A program made the position numbers and the translations under genes. From Massilia sp. YIM B02763 (GTDB lineage: Bacteria; Pseudomonadota; Gammaproteobacteria; Burkholderiales; Burkholderiaceae_D), in contig NZ_JASNRD010000014.1 in assembly GCF_030412015.1 (NCBI RefSeq), positions 91,962-155,961 on the forward strand: DNA of 64,000 nucleotides, written 5' to 3'. The first letter of the stretch is position 1. Each line of letters begins with the position of its first letter. Under the pieces are notes generated by a model. The model was given only the letters and a program-made list of their open reading frames with translations. It searched no databases and was not told the DNA's origin. Below, piece after piece: positions 24,506-35,400 of the stretch.

Positions 24506-25247
24506 GCGTGATAATCCCGAGGCTTCCAAGCGCGAGGCTTCCAACATTGAATCGGCCGGCCGCGAAGGCCGCTCCGGCCAGGATGCGGCGATCGCCGTGA
24601 TCGGCCTGTCGAAGCGGGTGGCGGACGCCAGCGGCGAGCTCACCATCCTGCATGAGGTGGATTTTACCGTGCAACCGGCCGAGACGCTCGCCCTGGTTGG
24701 CGCATCGGGCTCGGGCAAGTCGACCTTGCTGGGCCTGCTGGCCGGTCTCGACACCCCGTCGACGGGCCGTGTGCTGCTGGACGGCACCGATATCTTCGCG
24801 CTCGACGAGGACGGCCGCGCCGCATTCCGCAAGGCCAAGCTGGGGTTCGTGTTCCAGTCGTTCCAGTTGCTTGCACACTTGAGCGCAGTGGAAAACGTGA
24901 TGCTGCCGCTGGAGTTGCGCGGCGACGGCGATGCGCGCGCCAAGGCCGAAGCGATGCTCGGCCGCGTCGGCCTGTCCAGCCGGCTCGGGCATTATCCGAA
25001 ATACCTGTCCGGCGGCGAGCAGCAGCGCGTCGCACTGGCGCGCGCCTTCGTCACCGAACCGCCGCTGCTGTTCGCCGACGAACCGACCGGCAGCCTGGAC
25101 GCCGCCACCGGCGAAGCCGTGACCCAGTTGATGTTCGAACTGAACCGCGAGCGCGGCTCGACGCTCGTGCTCGTTACGCACGATCCCGCCATGGCCGCGC
25201 GCTGCGGCCGTACGATCACGATCGCCGCCGGCTGCCTCGTCGCGTAA
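24504..25247 (+). CDS. ybbA: YbbA-like ABC transporter ATP-binding protein
   Basis: Cytoplasmic ATPase of the MacB/LolD-like class. The 247-residue protein shows Walker A ALVGASGSGKSTLLGLLAGL (about residue 65), Q-loop FVFQSFQLLAHLSAVENV, signature LSGGEQQRVALARAF, Walker B LLFADEPTGSLD and switch His in LVTHDPAMAARC. Sequence and its position head-to-head with tesA identify it as YbbA. In E. coli the permease gene ybbP follows; here the next gene is nnr on the opposite strand, so the partner is missing locally. The ATG at 24477 is possible; residues 1-30 contain a short repeat (EASKREAS) and are not conserved. Confidence 0.88.
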   Translation: MRDNPEASKREASNIESAGREGRSGQDAAIAVIGLSKRVADASGELTILHEVDFTVQPAETLALVGASGSGKSTLLGLLAGLDTPSTGRVLLDGTDIFALDEDGRAAFRKAKLGFVFQSFQLLAHLSAVENVMLPLELRGDGDARAKAEAMLGRVGLSSRLGHYPKYLSGGEQQRVALARAFVTEPPLLFADEPTGSLDAATGEAVTQLMFELNRERGSTLVLVTHDPAMAARCGRTITIAAGCLVA

Positions 25248-25254
25248 ATGGCGG

Positions 25255-25285
25255 CGTTCGGCGGGCAGCACGTGCCCACCGAACG
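25255..25285. repeat. REP-like palindrome between convergent ybbA and nnr
   Basis: CGTTCGGCGGGCA and TGCCCACCGAACG form 13-bp arms (12 matches) around GCACG. It sits between two convergent stops, 7 bp from each, and may serve as a bidirectional end of transcription. Confidence 0.65.
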
Positions 25286-25291
25286 TTCGCA

Positions 25292-26806
25292 TCAACGCTG
25301 CGCGATCAAGGCATTCAACTCCGCCCGTATCGCACGCGGCAATTCTCCCGCCGTCATGCCGATCGGGCCGATGCCGGCATCGACCAGCCGGTCGGCCGCC
25401 GCGCCGTGCAGCCATACGGCGCCCAGCGCCGCTTCCCACGCGGGCCAGCCCTGTCCCAGCAGCGCGCCGCACAGGCCCGCCAGCACGTCGCCCGTTCCCC
25501 CCGTGGCCAGGCCCGGGTTGCCGGTCGTATTGATCGCCACCGCGCCATCCGGCCGCGCGATCACGCTGCCCGCGCCCTTCAGCACGACGACGGCGTTCAG
25601 GCGCTGGGCCAGTTCGCGCGCGTTTTCCAGCCGGTCGGCCTGCACGATGGCGGCCGTCACGCCGAGCAGGCGCGCCGCCTCGAGCGGATGCGGCGTCACG
25701 ATCGCCGGACCGGCGTGACGCGCCATGCGCGCCTGCAGGTCTGCGCTGGCGGCGGCGAGGTTCAGCGCGTCGGCATCGAGCACGATGGGGCCGGTGCCGT
25801 CGATCGCCTTGGCCAGCAGGTGTTTCGCGAGGTCCGCGTCGCCCATGCCGGGGCCGGCGACGATCGTGCGCTTCTCGAACGTGAAACCGCCAGCGTCGCG
25901 GAACATGATCTCCGGCTGGGCGGGATCGATGCCGAGGCCCTGGTCGAGCGCCGCCACGAACACGCGGCCGCCGCCGGCGAACAGCGCGGCGCGCGCGGCC
26001 AGGATCGCCGCGCCGGCCATGCCGCGGGCGCCGCCCAGCACCGCCACGTCGCCGAAGCTGCCCTTGTGCGTATTGCGCCGGCGCGCGGCCAGGTGCGCGG
26101 CGAACAGCTGCGGGCCGTTCAGGCGCGCCTGCGCCGGTTCGGAAGCATCGGTGCCAAGCCGGTCGACGTGCACGCGCCCGGCGTGGTCCGTGCCGTCGCC
26201 CGTGTGCAGGCCCGGCTTGTTGCCGAGGAAGGTGATCGTGTGCGTGGCCGTCACCGCGAACCCGTCGGGTCCGACGACGGCGCCCGTGTCCGCATCGAGC
26301 CCGCTCGGCACGTCCAGTGCCAGGATGGGGCAGTCGCTGCCGGCGATGCGTTCCGCCAGGGCGCGGGCGCGGCCGGCGAGGGGCCGCGCGAGTCCGATGC
26401 CGAACAGGCCGTCGACTACGAGGCAGCAGGCCGCGTCGGCAATGCTGTTGCCGCTATCCTCGCCGATGTCGTCGCCGATGCTGTCAATAAAGCGGGCCCG
26501 GCTTGCACGGGCCCGTTCCAGCGCGCGCTGCGTCTCGTCGGAGGGCGCGCTGCCCGCCAGGTGCACGACCGCGACGGCCGCGCCCAGGTTCGCGAGGTTC
26601 GCCGCCACCTCGAGCGCGTCGCCGCCGTTGTTGCCCGGCCCGGCCAGCACCAGCACGACGCCGGTGGGAAAGCCGCCCAGCAGTTCCAGCGCATAGGCCG
26701 CCGCCGCCTCGCCGGCGCGCCGCATCAGTTCTCCCGGTGCGAGCCGGGCCGCGGCCGACCGTTCGATGGCGCGGACCTGGGCGACGCTGTACAACTCGGT
26801 ATCCAT
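25292..26806 (-). CDS. nnr: Bifunctional NAD(P)H-hydrate repair enzyme
   Basis: Repairs damaged NAD(P)HX: the N-terminal half epimerises and the C-terminal half is an ADP- or ATP-dependent dehydratase. The 504-residue protein has the YjeF-N epimerase block VLVLAGPGNNGGDALEVAAN (about residue 55) with catalytic Asp region LDVPSGLDADTG, and the ribokinase-fold half with KGSFGDVAVLGGARGMAGAA, ATP contacts VLKGAGSVIA and catalytic NPGLATGGTGDVLAG. The ATG at 26806 is preceded by GGAG. The gene diverges from 5-oxoprolinase with 94 bp between. Confidence 0.95.
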   Translation of the reverse strand: MDTELYSVAQVRAIERSAAARLAPGELMRRAGEAAAAYALELLGGFPTGVVLVLAGPGNNGGDALEVAANLANLGAAVAVVHLAGSAPSDETQRALERARASRARFIDSIGDDIGEDSGNSIADAACCLVVDGLFGIGLARPLAGRARALAERIAGSDCPILALDVPSGLDADTGAVVGPDGFAVTATHTITFLGNKPGLHTGDGTDHAGRVHVDRLGTDASEPAQARLNGPQLFAAHLAARRRNTHKGSFGDVAVLGGARGMAGAAILAARAALFAGGGRVFVAALDQGLGIDPAQPEIMFRDAGGFTFEKRTIVAGPGMGDADLAKHLLAKAIDGTGPIVLDADALNLAAASADLQARMARHAGPAIVTPHPLEAARLLGVTAAIVQADRLENARELAQRLNAVVVLKGAGSVIARPDGAVAINTTGNPGLATGGTGDVLAGLCGALLGQGWPAWEAALGAVWLHGAAADRLVDAGIGPIGMTAGELPRAIRAELNALIAQR

Positions 26807-26900
26807 GATGACTCCGTTCAGGGTGGGACATGCATTTTCGCCAAAATTCGCCCGCCGCGCCGCTAGAATGTCAATTTGACCCGATTTCGATGGAGACAGC

Positions 26901-29900
26901 ATGGATTGGCAATTCTGGATCGACCGCGGCGGTACCTTCACGGACATCGTGGCGCGCCGCCCGGACGGGGCGCTGGTCACGCACAAGCTGCTGTCGGAAA
27001 ATCCGGAGCACTACCGCGACGCTGCCGTCGCCGGCATCCGCCACCTGCTCGGCCTGGCGCCCGGCGCGCCCGTTCCCACCGGCAGCGTGGAGGCTGTCAA
27101 GATGGGCACGACGGTCGCCACCAATGCGCTGCTCGAGCGCAAGGGCGAGCCGACCGTGCTCGCCATCACGCGCGGCTTCCGCGACGCGCTGCGCATCGCC
27201 TACCAGAACCGGCCGCGCCTGTTCGCGCGCCATATCGTGCTGCCCGAGCTCCTGTACGGCCAGGTGGTCGAGGTCGACGAAAGGATCGGTGCCCACGGCG
27301 ACATCGTGCGCCCGCTCGACGAGGCGGCCGTGCGGCGCGACCTGCAGGCCGCGTTCGACAGCGGCGTGCGCGCGCTGGCCATCGTCTTCATGCACGGCTA
27401 CCGCTACCACCGGCACGAGGAGGCGACGGCGCGGATCGCGCGCGCGATCGGCTTCACGCAGGTGTCCGTGTCGCACGAGACGAGTCCCCTCATGAAGCTG
27501 GTGGCGCGCGGCGACACGACGGTCGTCGACGCCTACCTGTCGCCGATCCTGCGCCGCTACGTCGACCAGGTCGCGGGCGAACTTCCCGGCGTGAACCTGC
27601 AGTTCATGCAGTCGAGCGGCGGCCTGACCGATGCAAGGGCGTTCCAGGGCAAGGACAGCATCCTGTCCGGCCCCGCCGGCGGCATCGTCGGCATGGTGCG
27701 CGCGAGCCGCCTGGCCGGCTTCGAGCGCGTGATCGGCTTCGACATGGGCGGTACGTCGACCGACGTGTCGCACTACGCGGGTGAATTCGAGCGGGTGTTC
27801 GAGACCCAGGTCGCCGGCGTGCGCATGCGCGCGCCGATGATGAGCATCCACACGGTGGCGGCCGGCGGCGGCTCGATCCTGCACTTCGACGGCAGCCGCT
27901 ACCGCGTCGGGCCGGACAGCGCGGGCGCCAATCCGGGCCCGGCCTGCTACCGCCGCGGCGGCCCGCTGACGGTCACGGACTGCAACGTCATGCTCGGCAA
28001 GCTCCAGCCCCGTCACTTCCCGCACCTGTTCGGTCCCGGCGCCGACCAGCCGCTCGACGTGGACGCGGTGCGCCGGGGCTTCGCCGACATCGCCGCGCGC
28101 ATCGGCGCGGCGACGGGCGACACGCCCGCGCCGGAGGCGGTGGCCGAAGGCTTCATCCGCATCGCCGTGGGCAATATGGCCAACGCGATCAAGCAGATCT
28201 CCGTGCAGCGCGGCCACGACGTCACCGATTACGCGCTGACGAGCTTCGGCGGCGCCGGCGGCCAGCACGCCTGCCTGGTGGCGGACGCGCTGGGCATGAA
28301 GACGGTGTTCATCCATTCGCTGGCCGGCGTGCTGTCGGCCTACGGCATGGGCCTGGCGGACCAGGGCGCGATGCGCGAAAAGGCGATCGAGCGGCGCCTG
28401 GCCGACATCGATGGCGGCGCGCTCGCCGCCGAACTGGATGCGCTGGCCGACGCGGCCCGCGCGGAGCTGGTGACGCAAGGCGCCGACGCGGGCCGCATAG
28501 ACGTGCTGCGCCGCGTGCACCTGCGCTACGAAGGCACGGATTCGGCGATCGTCGTCCTGTTCGGCCCCGTCGACGCGATGCAGGCGCAGTTCGAGCAAGC
28601 CTACCGGCGCCGCTTTTCCTTCCTCATGCCGGGCAAGGCGCTGGTGGCGGAAGCCGTGTCCGTGGAAGCGCTGGGAAGGTCCGACGCGCCGCCGGAGCAG
28701 CCGTCGATGGTTCCCGCGCGCGCTACGCCGCCCGCCGTCTCGGAAACCGTGCCGATGTTCGGCGACGGCGCCTGGCGCGATACGGCGGTGTACCGCCGCG
28801 CGGACATCGGGCCGGGCGACGTCGTGAAAGGCCCGGCGATCATCGCGGAAGTGAATGCGACCACCGTGGTGGAGGCGGGCTGGCAGGCCGAGGTCACCGC
28901 CTACGACCACCTGGTGCTGCGCCGCGTGGAAGCGCTGCCGCAGCGCCATGCGATCGGCACGACGGTCGACCCGGTCATGCTGGAGATCTTCAACAACCTG
29001 TTCATGTCGATCGCCGAGCAGATGGGCCTGCGCCTGCAGAACACGGCGTACTCCGTCAACATCAAGGAACGCCTTGACTTCAGCTGCGCGATCTTCGACG
29101 GCGAGGGCAACCTGGTGGCCAATGCTCCGCACATGCCCGTGCACCTGGGGTCGATGGGGGAGAGCATCAAGAGCGTCATGCGCAAGAACGCGGGCCGCAT
29201 GCAGCCCGGCGACGTCTATGTGCTGAACGACCCGTACAACGGCGGCACGCACCTGCCGGACGTCACCGTGATCTCGCCCGTGTTTGACGCGGCCGGCGGC
29301 GAGATCCTGTTCTACGTGGGCTCGCGCGGCCACCATGCGGACATCGGCGGCACCACGCCGGGCTCGATGCCGCCGGACTCCTGCCATATCGAGGAAGAGG
29401 GCGTCCTGCTCGACAACGTCAAGCTGGTGGACGGCGCCGACGGCGTCCTGCGCGAGGACGCGATGCGCGCGCTGCTGGCGGGCGCGCGCTGGCCGGCGCG
29501 CAACCCGGACCAGAACATGGCCGATTTGCGCGCCCAGGTCGCGGCGAACCGGAAGGGCGTGGAGGAGCTGCACAAGATGGTCGCCCATTTCGGCCTGCCT
29601 GTCGTGCGCGCCTACATGGGCCACGTGCAGGACAATGCCGAGGAAGCCGTGCGGCGCGTGATCACGGCCCTGAAGGACGGCCGCTTCGTGAACGAACTCG
29701 ATAACGGCGCGCGCATCGAGGTGGCGATCCGCGTCGACCGCGCGGCGCGCAGCGCGACCATCGACTTCACGGGCACGTCGGCACAGCTGCCGAACAATTT
29801 CAATGCGCCGTCGGCCGTGTGCATGGCGGCCGTGCTGTACGTGTTCCGCACGCTGGTCGACGACGAGATTCCCTTGAACGCCGGCTGCCTGAAGCCGCTC

Positions 29901-30506
29901 GACGTGATCATCCCGCCCGGGTCGATGCTCAATCCGCATTATCCGGCCTCGGTCGTGTCGGGCAACGTGGAGACGTCGACCTGCATCACCAACACGCTGT
30001 ACGGCGCGCTGGGCGTGATGGCGGCCAGCCAGGGCACGATGAACAATTTCACCTTCGGGAATGCCCGCTACCAGTACTACGAGACCATTTCCGGCGGTTC
30101 CGGGGCGGGCGAGGGCTACGACGGCACGGACGTCGTGCAGACGAACATGACGAATTCGCGCCTGACCGATCCGGAGATCCTGGAGTTCCGCTTCCCCGTG
30201 CGCCTGGAAAGCTATGCGATCCGGCCCGGTTCGGGAGGAGCGGGGCGCTGGCACGGTGGCAACGGCGGCGTGCGCCAGGTGCGCTTCCTGGAGCCGATGA
30301 CGGCGGCGATCCTGTCGAACAACCGCCTGCACGCGCCGTTCGGCATGGCCGGAGGGGCGCCGGGCGCGAAGGGACGCAACCTGGTCGTCCGTGCCGACGG
30401 GCGGGTCGAGGAACTCGGGCACATCGGCAAGGTGGAGATGGCGCCCGGAGACATGTTCGTGATCGAAACGCCGGGCGGTGGGGGCTACGGGACGCCGAAA
30501 GCGTAG
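26901..30506 (+). CDS. oplAH: 5-oxoprolinase (ATP-hydrolysing), fused HyuA-HyuB
   Basis: Opens 5-oxo-L-proline to glutamate using ATP. The 1201-residue protein is a fusion of a HyuA-like half ([18 protein letters not shown] at residue 5, ATP-grasp signature [18 protein letters not shown] at about 280) and a HyuB-like half (from about residue 690; [20 protein letters not shown], the metal/active region [19 protein letters not shown], and [17 protein letters not shown]). Length and half order match bacterial and eukaryotic 5-oxoprolinases rather than split hydantoinases. GGAGA lies 5 bp before the ATG. It appears monocistronic. Confidence 0.93.
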   Translation: MDWQFWIDRGGTFTDIVARRPDGALVTHKLLSENPEHYRDAAVAGIRHLLGLAPGAPVPTGSVEAVKMGTTVATNALLERKGEPTVLAITRGFRDALRIAYQNRPRLFARHIVLPELLYGQVVEVDERIGAHGDIVRPLDEAAVRRDLQAAFDSGVRALAIVFMHGYRYHRHEEATARIARAIGFTQVSVSHETSPLMKLVARGDTTVVDAYLSPILRRYVDQVAGELPGVNLQFMQSSGGLTDARAFQGKDSILSGPAGGIVGMVRASRLAGFERVIGFDMGGTSTDVSHYAGEFERVFETQVAGVRMRAPMMSIHTVAAGGGSILHFDGSRYRVGPDSAGANPGPACYRRGGPLTVTDCNVMLGKLQPRHFPHLFGPGADQPLDVDAVRRGFADIAARIGAATGDTPAPEAVAEGFIRIAVGNMANAIKQISVQRGHDVTDYALTSFGGAGGQHACLVADALGMKTVFIHSLAGVLSAYGMGLADQGAMREKAIERRLADIDGGALAAELDALADAARAELVTQGADAGRIDVLRRVHLRYEGTDSAIVVLFGPVDAMQAQFEQAYRRRFSFLMPGKALVAEAVSVEALGRSDAPPEQPSMVPARATPPAVSETVPMFGDGAWRDTAVYRRADIGPGDVVKGPAIIAEVNATTVVEAGWQAEVTAYDHLVLRRVEALPQRHAIGTTVDPVMLEIFNNLFMSIAEQMGLRLQNTAYSVNIKERLDFSCAIFDGEGNLVANAPHMPVHLGSMGESIKSVMRKNAGRMQPGDVYVLNDPYNGGTHLPDVTVISPVFDAAGGEILFYVGSRGHHADIGGTTPGSMPPDSCHIEEEGVLLDNVKLVDGADGVLREDAMRALLAGARWPARNPDQNMADLRAQVAANRKGVEELHKMVAHFGLPVVRAYMGHVQDNAEEAVRRVITALKDGRFVNELDNGARIEVAIRVDRAARSATIDFTGTSAQLPNNFNAPSAVCMAAVLYVFRTLVDDEIPLNAGCLKPLDVIIPPGSMLNPHYPASVVSGNVETSTCITNTLYGALGVMAASQGTMNNFTFGNARYQYYETISGGSGAGEGYDGTDVVQTNMTNSRLTDPEILEFRFPVRLESYAIRPGSGGAGRWHGGNGGVRQVRFLEPMTAAILSNNRLHAPFGMAGGAPGAKGRNLVVRADGRVEELGHIGKVEMAPGDMFVIETPGGGGYGTPKA

Positions 30507-30550
30507 ACGCTGCGCCGAGGAGAGCACCGCGTGTCACCTCCCATCTTGCG

Positions 30551-32233
30551 TCACACCCCGCTGGCGATACCGTATTTGCGCTTGGCGGCGGCCAGCTCCG
30601 CATCGAGCGCCTGCAGGCGCGGGTGGGCGTCGTCCAGCGTGCGGATGTGGTCCAGCTGCTCGGCGCAGACGGCGGCAAGCGCCTCGTCCCAGCCCATCTC
30701 CATGATCTGGCGCAGGATGCCGCCGACGACGGCGATCATCACCTGCAGGTTGTTCGGTGCCAGGCGCAGCGCTTCCAGCAGCGTCTGCACGGCGCCGCGC
30801 ACGTCGCCCATATTGCGCTTTTCGTCGGCCACGCCGAGCAGTACCTGGGCCTGGGCCCGCATCTGCTTCGACATGCCGTCCGCCAGGTCGGGACGGCCCG
30901 CCTTGACGAAGACGTTCATGGCCTGCTGCGGCGAGACGGCACCGTCGTCGGTGGCGCCGTTAATGGAGCCGCTAAGGGCGCCGCTAAGGGCGCCGATGAG
31001 CACGTCGGACGCCTCGTCGTCCAGGCGGTGGCCCAGCAGCGACTGCGCGAGGCCGATGCGCAGCGCCGGCGACAGCTGGCCGCCGGCGCGCACGGCGTCC
31101 ACGGCCGACTTCAATTCCTTGACGGCGCCGCCCTTGTCGCCGGCCGCATCCTGCAGCAGGGCGGCGGAGATCGCGCGGCAGGCTTCGCCGGCGGGCGTGC
31201 CGCGCAGCGACCGTTCCAGGTCGCGCACGACGTTGCCGGCGCCGACCGGATCGCCCTTGCGCACGAGCGCCTTGACGAGGTTGACGTGGTCTTCGGGGTC
31301 GCGGAATTCCGAGTAGCGCGAGCGCGCGACGACCTGGCGGAACGACTTCTCGGCCGCGGCGGCATCGCCGGCATCCATGGCGACTTCGCCCAGCTTGCGC
31401 AGGCGCCGCACCATGAAGGGCGAGATGGCGACGGCGTCTTCCAGCGTCTTCTGGGCCAGGGCCGCGTCGCCGGCCTCTTCCTGGCAGCGCGCCAGCAGGT
31501 CGTAGGCGGCCATCAGGCGCGGGTTGTCGGCCACCAGGGCCTGCAATTCCTCGACGGCGTCCCCGGTCCGGCCCATCGCCCGCAGCGCCCGCGCCAGGCC
31601 GAGCCTGGCCCAGCCCAGCGGCTTGGCGGACAGCACGCCGCGGTAGACGTCTTCCGCCTGCGCGTACTCCTTCAGGGACATGTGCAGCTCGGCGCGCAGG
31701 CGCGCGAAGTCGAGGGCGTAGCGGGGCTGGGCGGCGACGGCGTCGGCGCAGGTGCGGATGGCCGCGCGCGGGTTGCCCTGCGCGACCTGCTGGTAGGCCG
31801 GCAGCATGGCGGCGCGGCGGGCCAGTGCGCGGCCGATGCGTTCGTTGAGGATGCCGGCCGTGAACGGCTTCAGGATGTAGTCGGAGGGCTGCAGCTCGGC
31901 GGCGCCGACGACCCTGGCATGGCTCGCCTCCGAGGTCAGCATGATGAAGATGGCCCAGGGCGGGATCAGCTTGTGGTGGCGCAGGTCCTCCAGCAGCTGT
32001 TGGCCGTCCTGGCCTTCTCCCGGCGCCGTGCCCGCGCCGGCCGCGCCGCCCAGGTCGTACTCGCACAGGATGATGTCGTAGCTCTTGCGGCCCAGCGCCT
32101 TGATGGCCGTGCCCGCGTTCATGGCGGACTCGATGCGCGAGATGCCCGACTGGTTGAGCATGTTCTGCAGGTTGGCGCGGATGCCCGGGTTCGGGTCGAC
32201 CACGAGGACCGTCAATTGGCTGTTCTCTTGCAT
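30551..32233 (-). CDS. Atypical receiver domain fused to TPR repeats
   Basis: A 560-residue cytoplasmic protein with a receiver-like domain (residues 8-130) followed by about nine TPR-like helical pairs to the C-terminus, and no DNA-binding or enzymatic output. The receiver keeps Thr100 (IMLTSEA) and Lys122 (ILKPF) but has Glu58 where the phosphoacceptor Asp should be (DIILCEYDL) and only one of the two acidic-pocket residues (VVDPNP). A Gly/Ala/Gln-rich insertion follows at residues 61-77. It probably acts as a protein-interaction scaffold independent of phosphorylation. Small direct repeats (GALSGALSG) occur near residue 420. It stands alone between oplAH and purL. Confidence 0.85.
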   Translation of the reverse strand: MQENSQLTVLVVDPNPGIRANLQNMLNQSGISRIESAMNAGTAIKALGRKSYDIILCEYDLGGAAGAGTAPGEGQDGQQLLEDLRHHKLIPPWAIFIMLTSEASHARVVGAAELQPSDYILKPFTAGILNERIGRALARRAAMLPAYQQVAQGNPRAAIRTCADAVAAQPRYALDFARLRAELHMSLKEYAQAEDVYRGVLSAKPLGWARLGLARALRAMGRTGDAVEELQALVADNPRLMAAYDLLARCQEEAGDAALAQKTLEDAVAISPFMVRRLRKLGEVAMDAGDAAAAEKSFRQVVARSRYSEFRDPEDHVNLVKALVRKGDPVGAGNVVRDLERSLRGTPAGEACRAISAALLQDAAGDKGGAVKELKSAVDAVRAGGQLSPALRIGLAQSLLGHRLDDEASDVLIGALSGALSGSINGATDDGAVSPQQAMNVFVKAGRPDLADGMSKQMRAQAQVLLGVADEKRNMGDVRGAVQTLLEALRLAPNNLQVMIAVVGGILRQIMEMGWDEALAAVCAEQLDHIRTLDDAHPRLQALDAELAAAKRKYGIASGV

Positions 32234-32372
32234 CGTTCTGGCTTCGTCCGCTCCCTGTTTATGCTGCTACGATACCGCTTACTTGAACGTCCAGCAACTT
32301 TGGCGGAGGCTCGTGCTGTTTTTCGGTCAAACTTGTCCGGAATTACACCAGCGGGGGTGGGGGCCGACGCTG

Positions 32373-32378
32373 TATAAT
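32373..32378 (+). promoter_or_regulatory. Perfect -10 box upstream of purL
   Basis: TATAAT lies 52 bp before the purL ATG in otherwise GC-rich sequence. No convincing -35 stands 16-18 bp upstream, so an activator or a weak -35 must be assumed. Confidence 0.4.
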
Positions 32379-32429
32379 AACGGGCTATCTTTCACCCGCA
32401 GCCACGCTGCATCGACGGACTGACAAGCC

Positions 32430-35400
32430 ATGTTGATTCTGCCGGGTTCCAATGCCCTCTCCGCCTTCCGTAGCCAACGCCTCCTGACCCAGCTGCAAGC
32501 CGTCGCCCCGACGATTGCCGCCGTCTCCGCACGCTACTACCACTTCATCGACGCCGGCGCGCCGCTGTCCACCGAGGACACCGAGCGTCTCGCCGCCATG
32601 CTCACGTATGGCGAGCCCGTGCCGGAAACGCAGTACGAAGGCGTGACCGAGGAATTCTTCGTGATCCCGCGCCTGGGCACGATTTCGCCGTGGGCCTCGA
32701 AGGCCACCGACATCGCGCACAACTGCGGCATGGCGCACATCCACCGCGTCGAGCGCGGCGTGGCGTTCAAGGTCGTCCTGAAAAGCGGCATCCTCGGCAC
32801 CAGCATCAAGGCGCCCAAGAAACTGGAAGCCGCCGAGGTGGAAGCCGTGGCCGCGCTGCTGCATGACCGCATGACGGAAACCGTGCTGCGCAGCGCCGAC
32901 GAGGCCAAGGCGCTGTTCACCGACCTGGAAGGCCGCCCGCTGGCGGCCATCGACGTGCTGGGCGCCGGCCGCCAGGCGCTGGTGGCTGCCAATGCCGACA
33001 TGGGCCTGGCGCTGGCCGAGGACGAGATCGACTACCTGTTCGATGCGTTCAGTAAAGCCCAGCGCAACCCGACCGACGTCGAGCTGATGATGTTCGCCCA
33101 GGCCAACAGCGAACACTGCCGCCACAAGATCTTCAACGCGGAATGGACCGTCGACGGCGTCAAGCAGGACCGCTCGCTGTTCCAGATGATCAAGAACACG
33201 CACCAGCTGCAGCCGAAGGGCACGATCGTCGCCTACAGCGACAACTCCGCCATCATGGAAGGCGCCGAGGCCGTGCGCTTCTTCCCGCAGGGCGAGGGCC
33301 AGGAATACGCGCCCGTGACCCAGCTGACGCACACGCTGATGAAGGTGGAGACCCACAACCACCCCACCGCGATCTCCCCGTTCCCGGGCGCCTCGACGGG
33401 CGCCGGCGGCGAGATCCGCGACGAGGGCGCGACGGGCCGCGGCGCCAAGCCGAAGGCCGGCCTGACGGGCTTCACCGTGTCCAACCTGATGATCCCGGGT
33501 GCCGTGCAGCCGTGGGAAAACGCCGCGAACGTCAACGACCCGGCGAAAGCGGGCAGCGACAAGGTCTACGGCAAGCCGGAACGCATCGCGTCGCCGCTGC
33601 AGATCATGGTCGACGGCCCGCTCGGCGGCGCCGCGTTCTCGAACGAATTCGGCCGTCCCGTGCTGGGCGGCTACTTCCGCACCTACGAGCAGAACGTGGG
33701 CGCCACCGCCATCGGCGCGAACACCGTGTTCGGCTACCACAAGCCGATCATGATCGCGGGCGGCATCGGCAATATCTCGGCCGAGCACACCCACAAGAAC
33801 GACATCCCCGTCGGCAGCCTGCTGATCCAGCTGGGCGGTCCGGGCATGCGGATCGGCATGGCCGGCGCGGCCGCATCGTCGATGGCGACGGGCACCAACA
33901 CGGCCGACCTGGACTTCGACTCGGTCCAGCGCGGCAACCCCGAGATGGAACGCCGCGCGCAGGAAGTCATCAACGCCTGCTGGCAGCTCGGTAGCGCCAA
34001 TCCGATCATCTCGATCCACGACGTGGGCGCCGGCGGCCTGTCGAACGCCTTCCCGGAAATCACCAACGACGCCAAGCGCGGCGCCACCTTCGACCTGCGC
34101 AAGGTGCCGCTGGAAGAAAGCGGCATGTCGCCGAAGGAGATCTGGTCCAACGAATCGCAGGAACGCTACGTGCTGGCGATTGCGCCGGACGACCTGCCGC
34201 GCTTTGCCGCCATGTGCGAACGCGAGCGCTGCCCGTTCGCCGCCGTCGGCGTCGCGACGGAAGAGCGCCAGCTGAAGCTGATCGATCCGATTACCTCGAC
34301 CAGCCCGGTCGACATGCCGATGGACGTCCTGCTCGGCAAGCCGCCCAAGATGCACCGCAACGTCGAACACGCCGCCAGCACCTTCAAGCCCGTCGACGTG
34401 ACGGGCCTGGAACTGGAAGAGGTGGCCAGGCGCGTGCTGCTGCTGCCGACCGTCGCCGACAAATCCTTCCTGATCACCATCGGCGACCGCAGCGTCGGCG
34501 GCATGACGGCGCGCGACCAGATGGTGGGCCCGTGGCAGGTGCCGGTGGCCGACGTCGCCGTCACCACCCTGAGCTTCGAAGGCTACAAGGGCGAGGCGAT
34601 GGCGATGGGCGAACGCACGCCGGTCGCCGTCATCGACGCCGCCGCGTCGGGCCGCATGGCCGTGGGCGAGGCGATCACGAACATCGCCGCCGCGCCGATC
34701 GCGGACATCGCCGACATCAAGCTGTCCGCCAACTGGATGGCCGCCTGCGGCCAGCCGGGCCAGGATGCCGCGCTGTTCGACACCGTGAAGGCCGTCGGCA
34801 TGGAACTGTGCCCGGCGCTGGGCGTGTCGATCCCGGTCGGCAAGGATTCGCTGTCGATGCGCACCACCTGGAACGAGAATGGCGAAAGCAAGGCCGTCGT
34901 TTCGCCCGTGTCGCTGATCGTCTCGAGCTTCGCGCCCGTCACCGACGTGCGCAAGACCCTGACCCCGCAGCTGCGCACGGACCTCGGCGACACCGCGCTG
35001 ATCCTCGTCGACCTGGGCCGCGGCAAGAACCGCCTGGGCGCCTCGGCGCTGGCGCAGGTGACGCAGCAGATCGGCAACGACACGCCGGACGTCGACAACC
35101 CGCAGGACCTGAAGGGCTTCTTCACGGCGATCCAGCAGCTGAACGCCGACGGCAAGCTGCTGGCCTACCACGACCGTTCGGACGGCGGCCTGTACGCCAC
35201 GCTGTGCGAAATGGCCTTCGCCGGCCGCGCCGGCGTGACCGTCAACCTCGACATCCTGGCCATGGACAGCGAGCATGCGGCCGACCAGGGCGACGCCAAG
35301 AACTGGACGGGCCAGGTGGCCGAGCGCCGCAACGAACTGACGCTGCGCGCGCTGTTCAGCGAAGAGCTGGGCGCCGTGATCCAGGTGCGTGCCGACGAGA

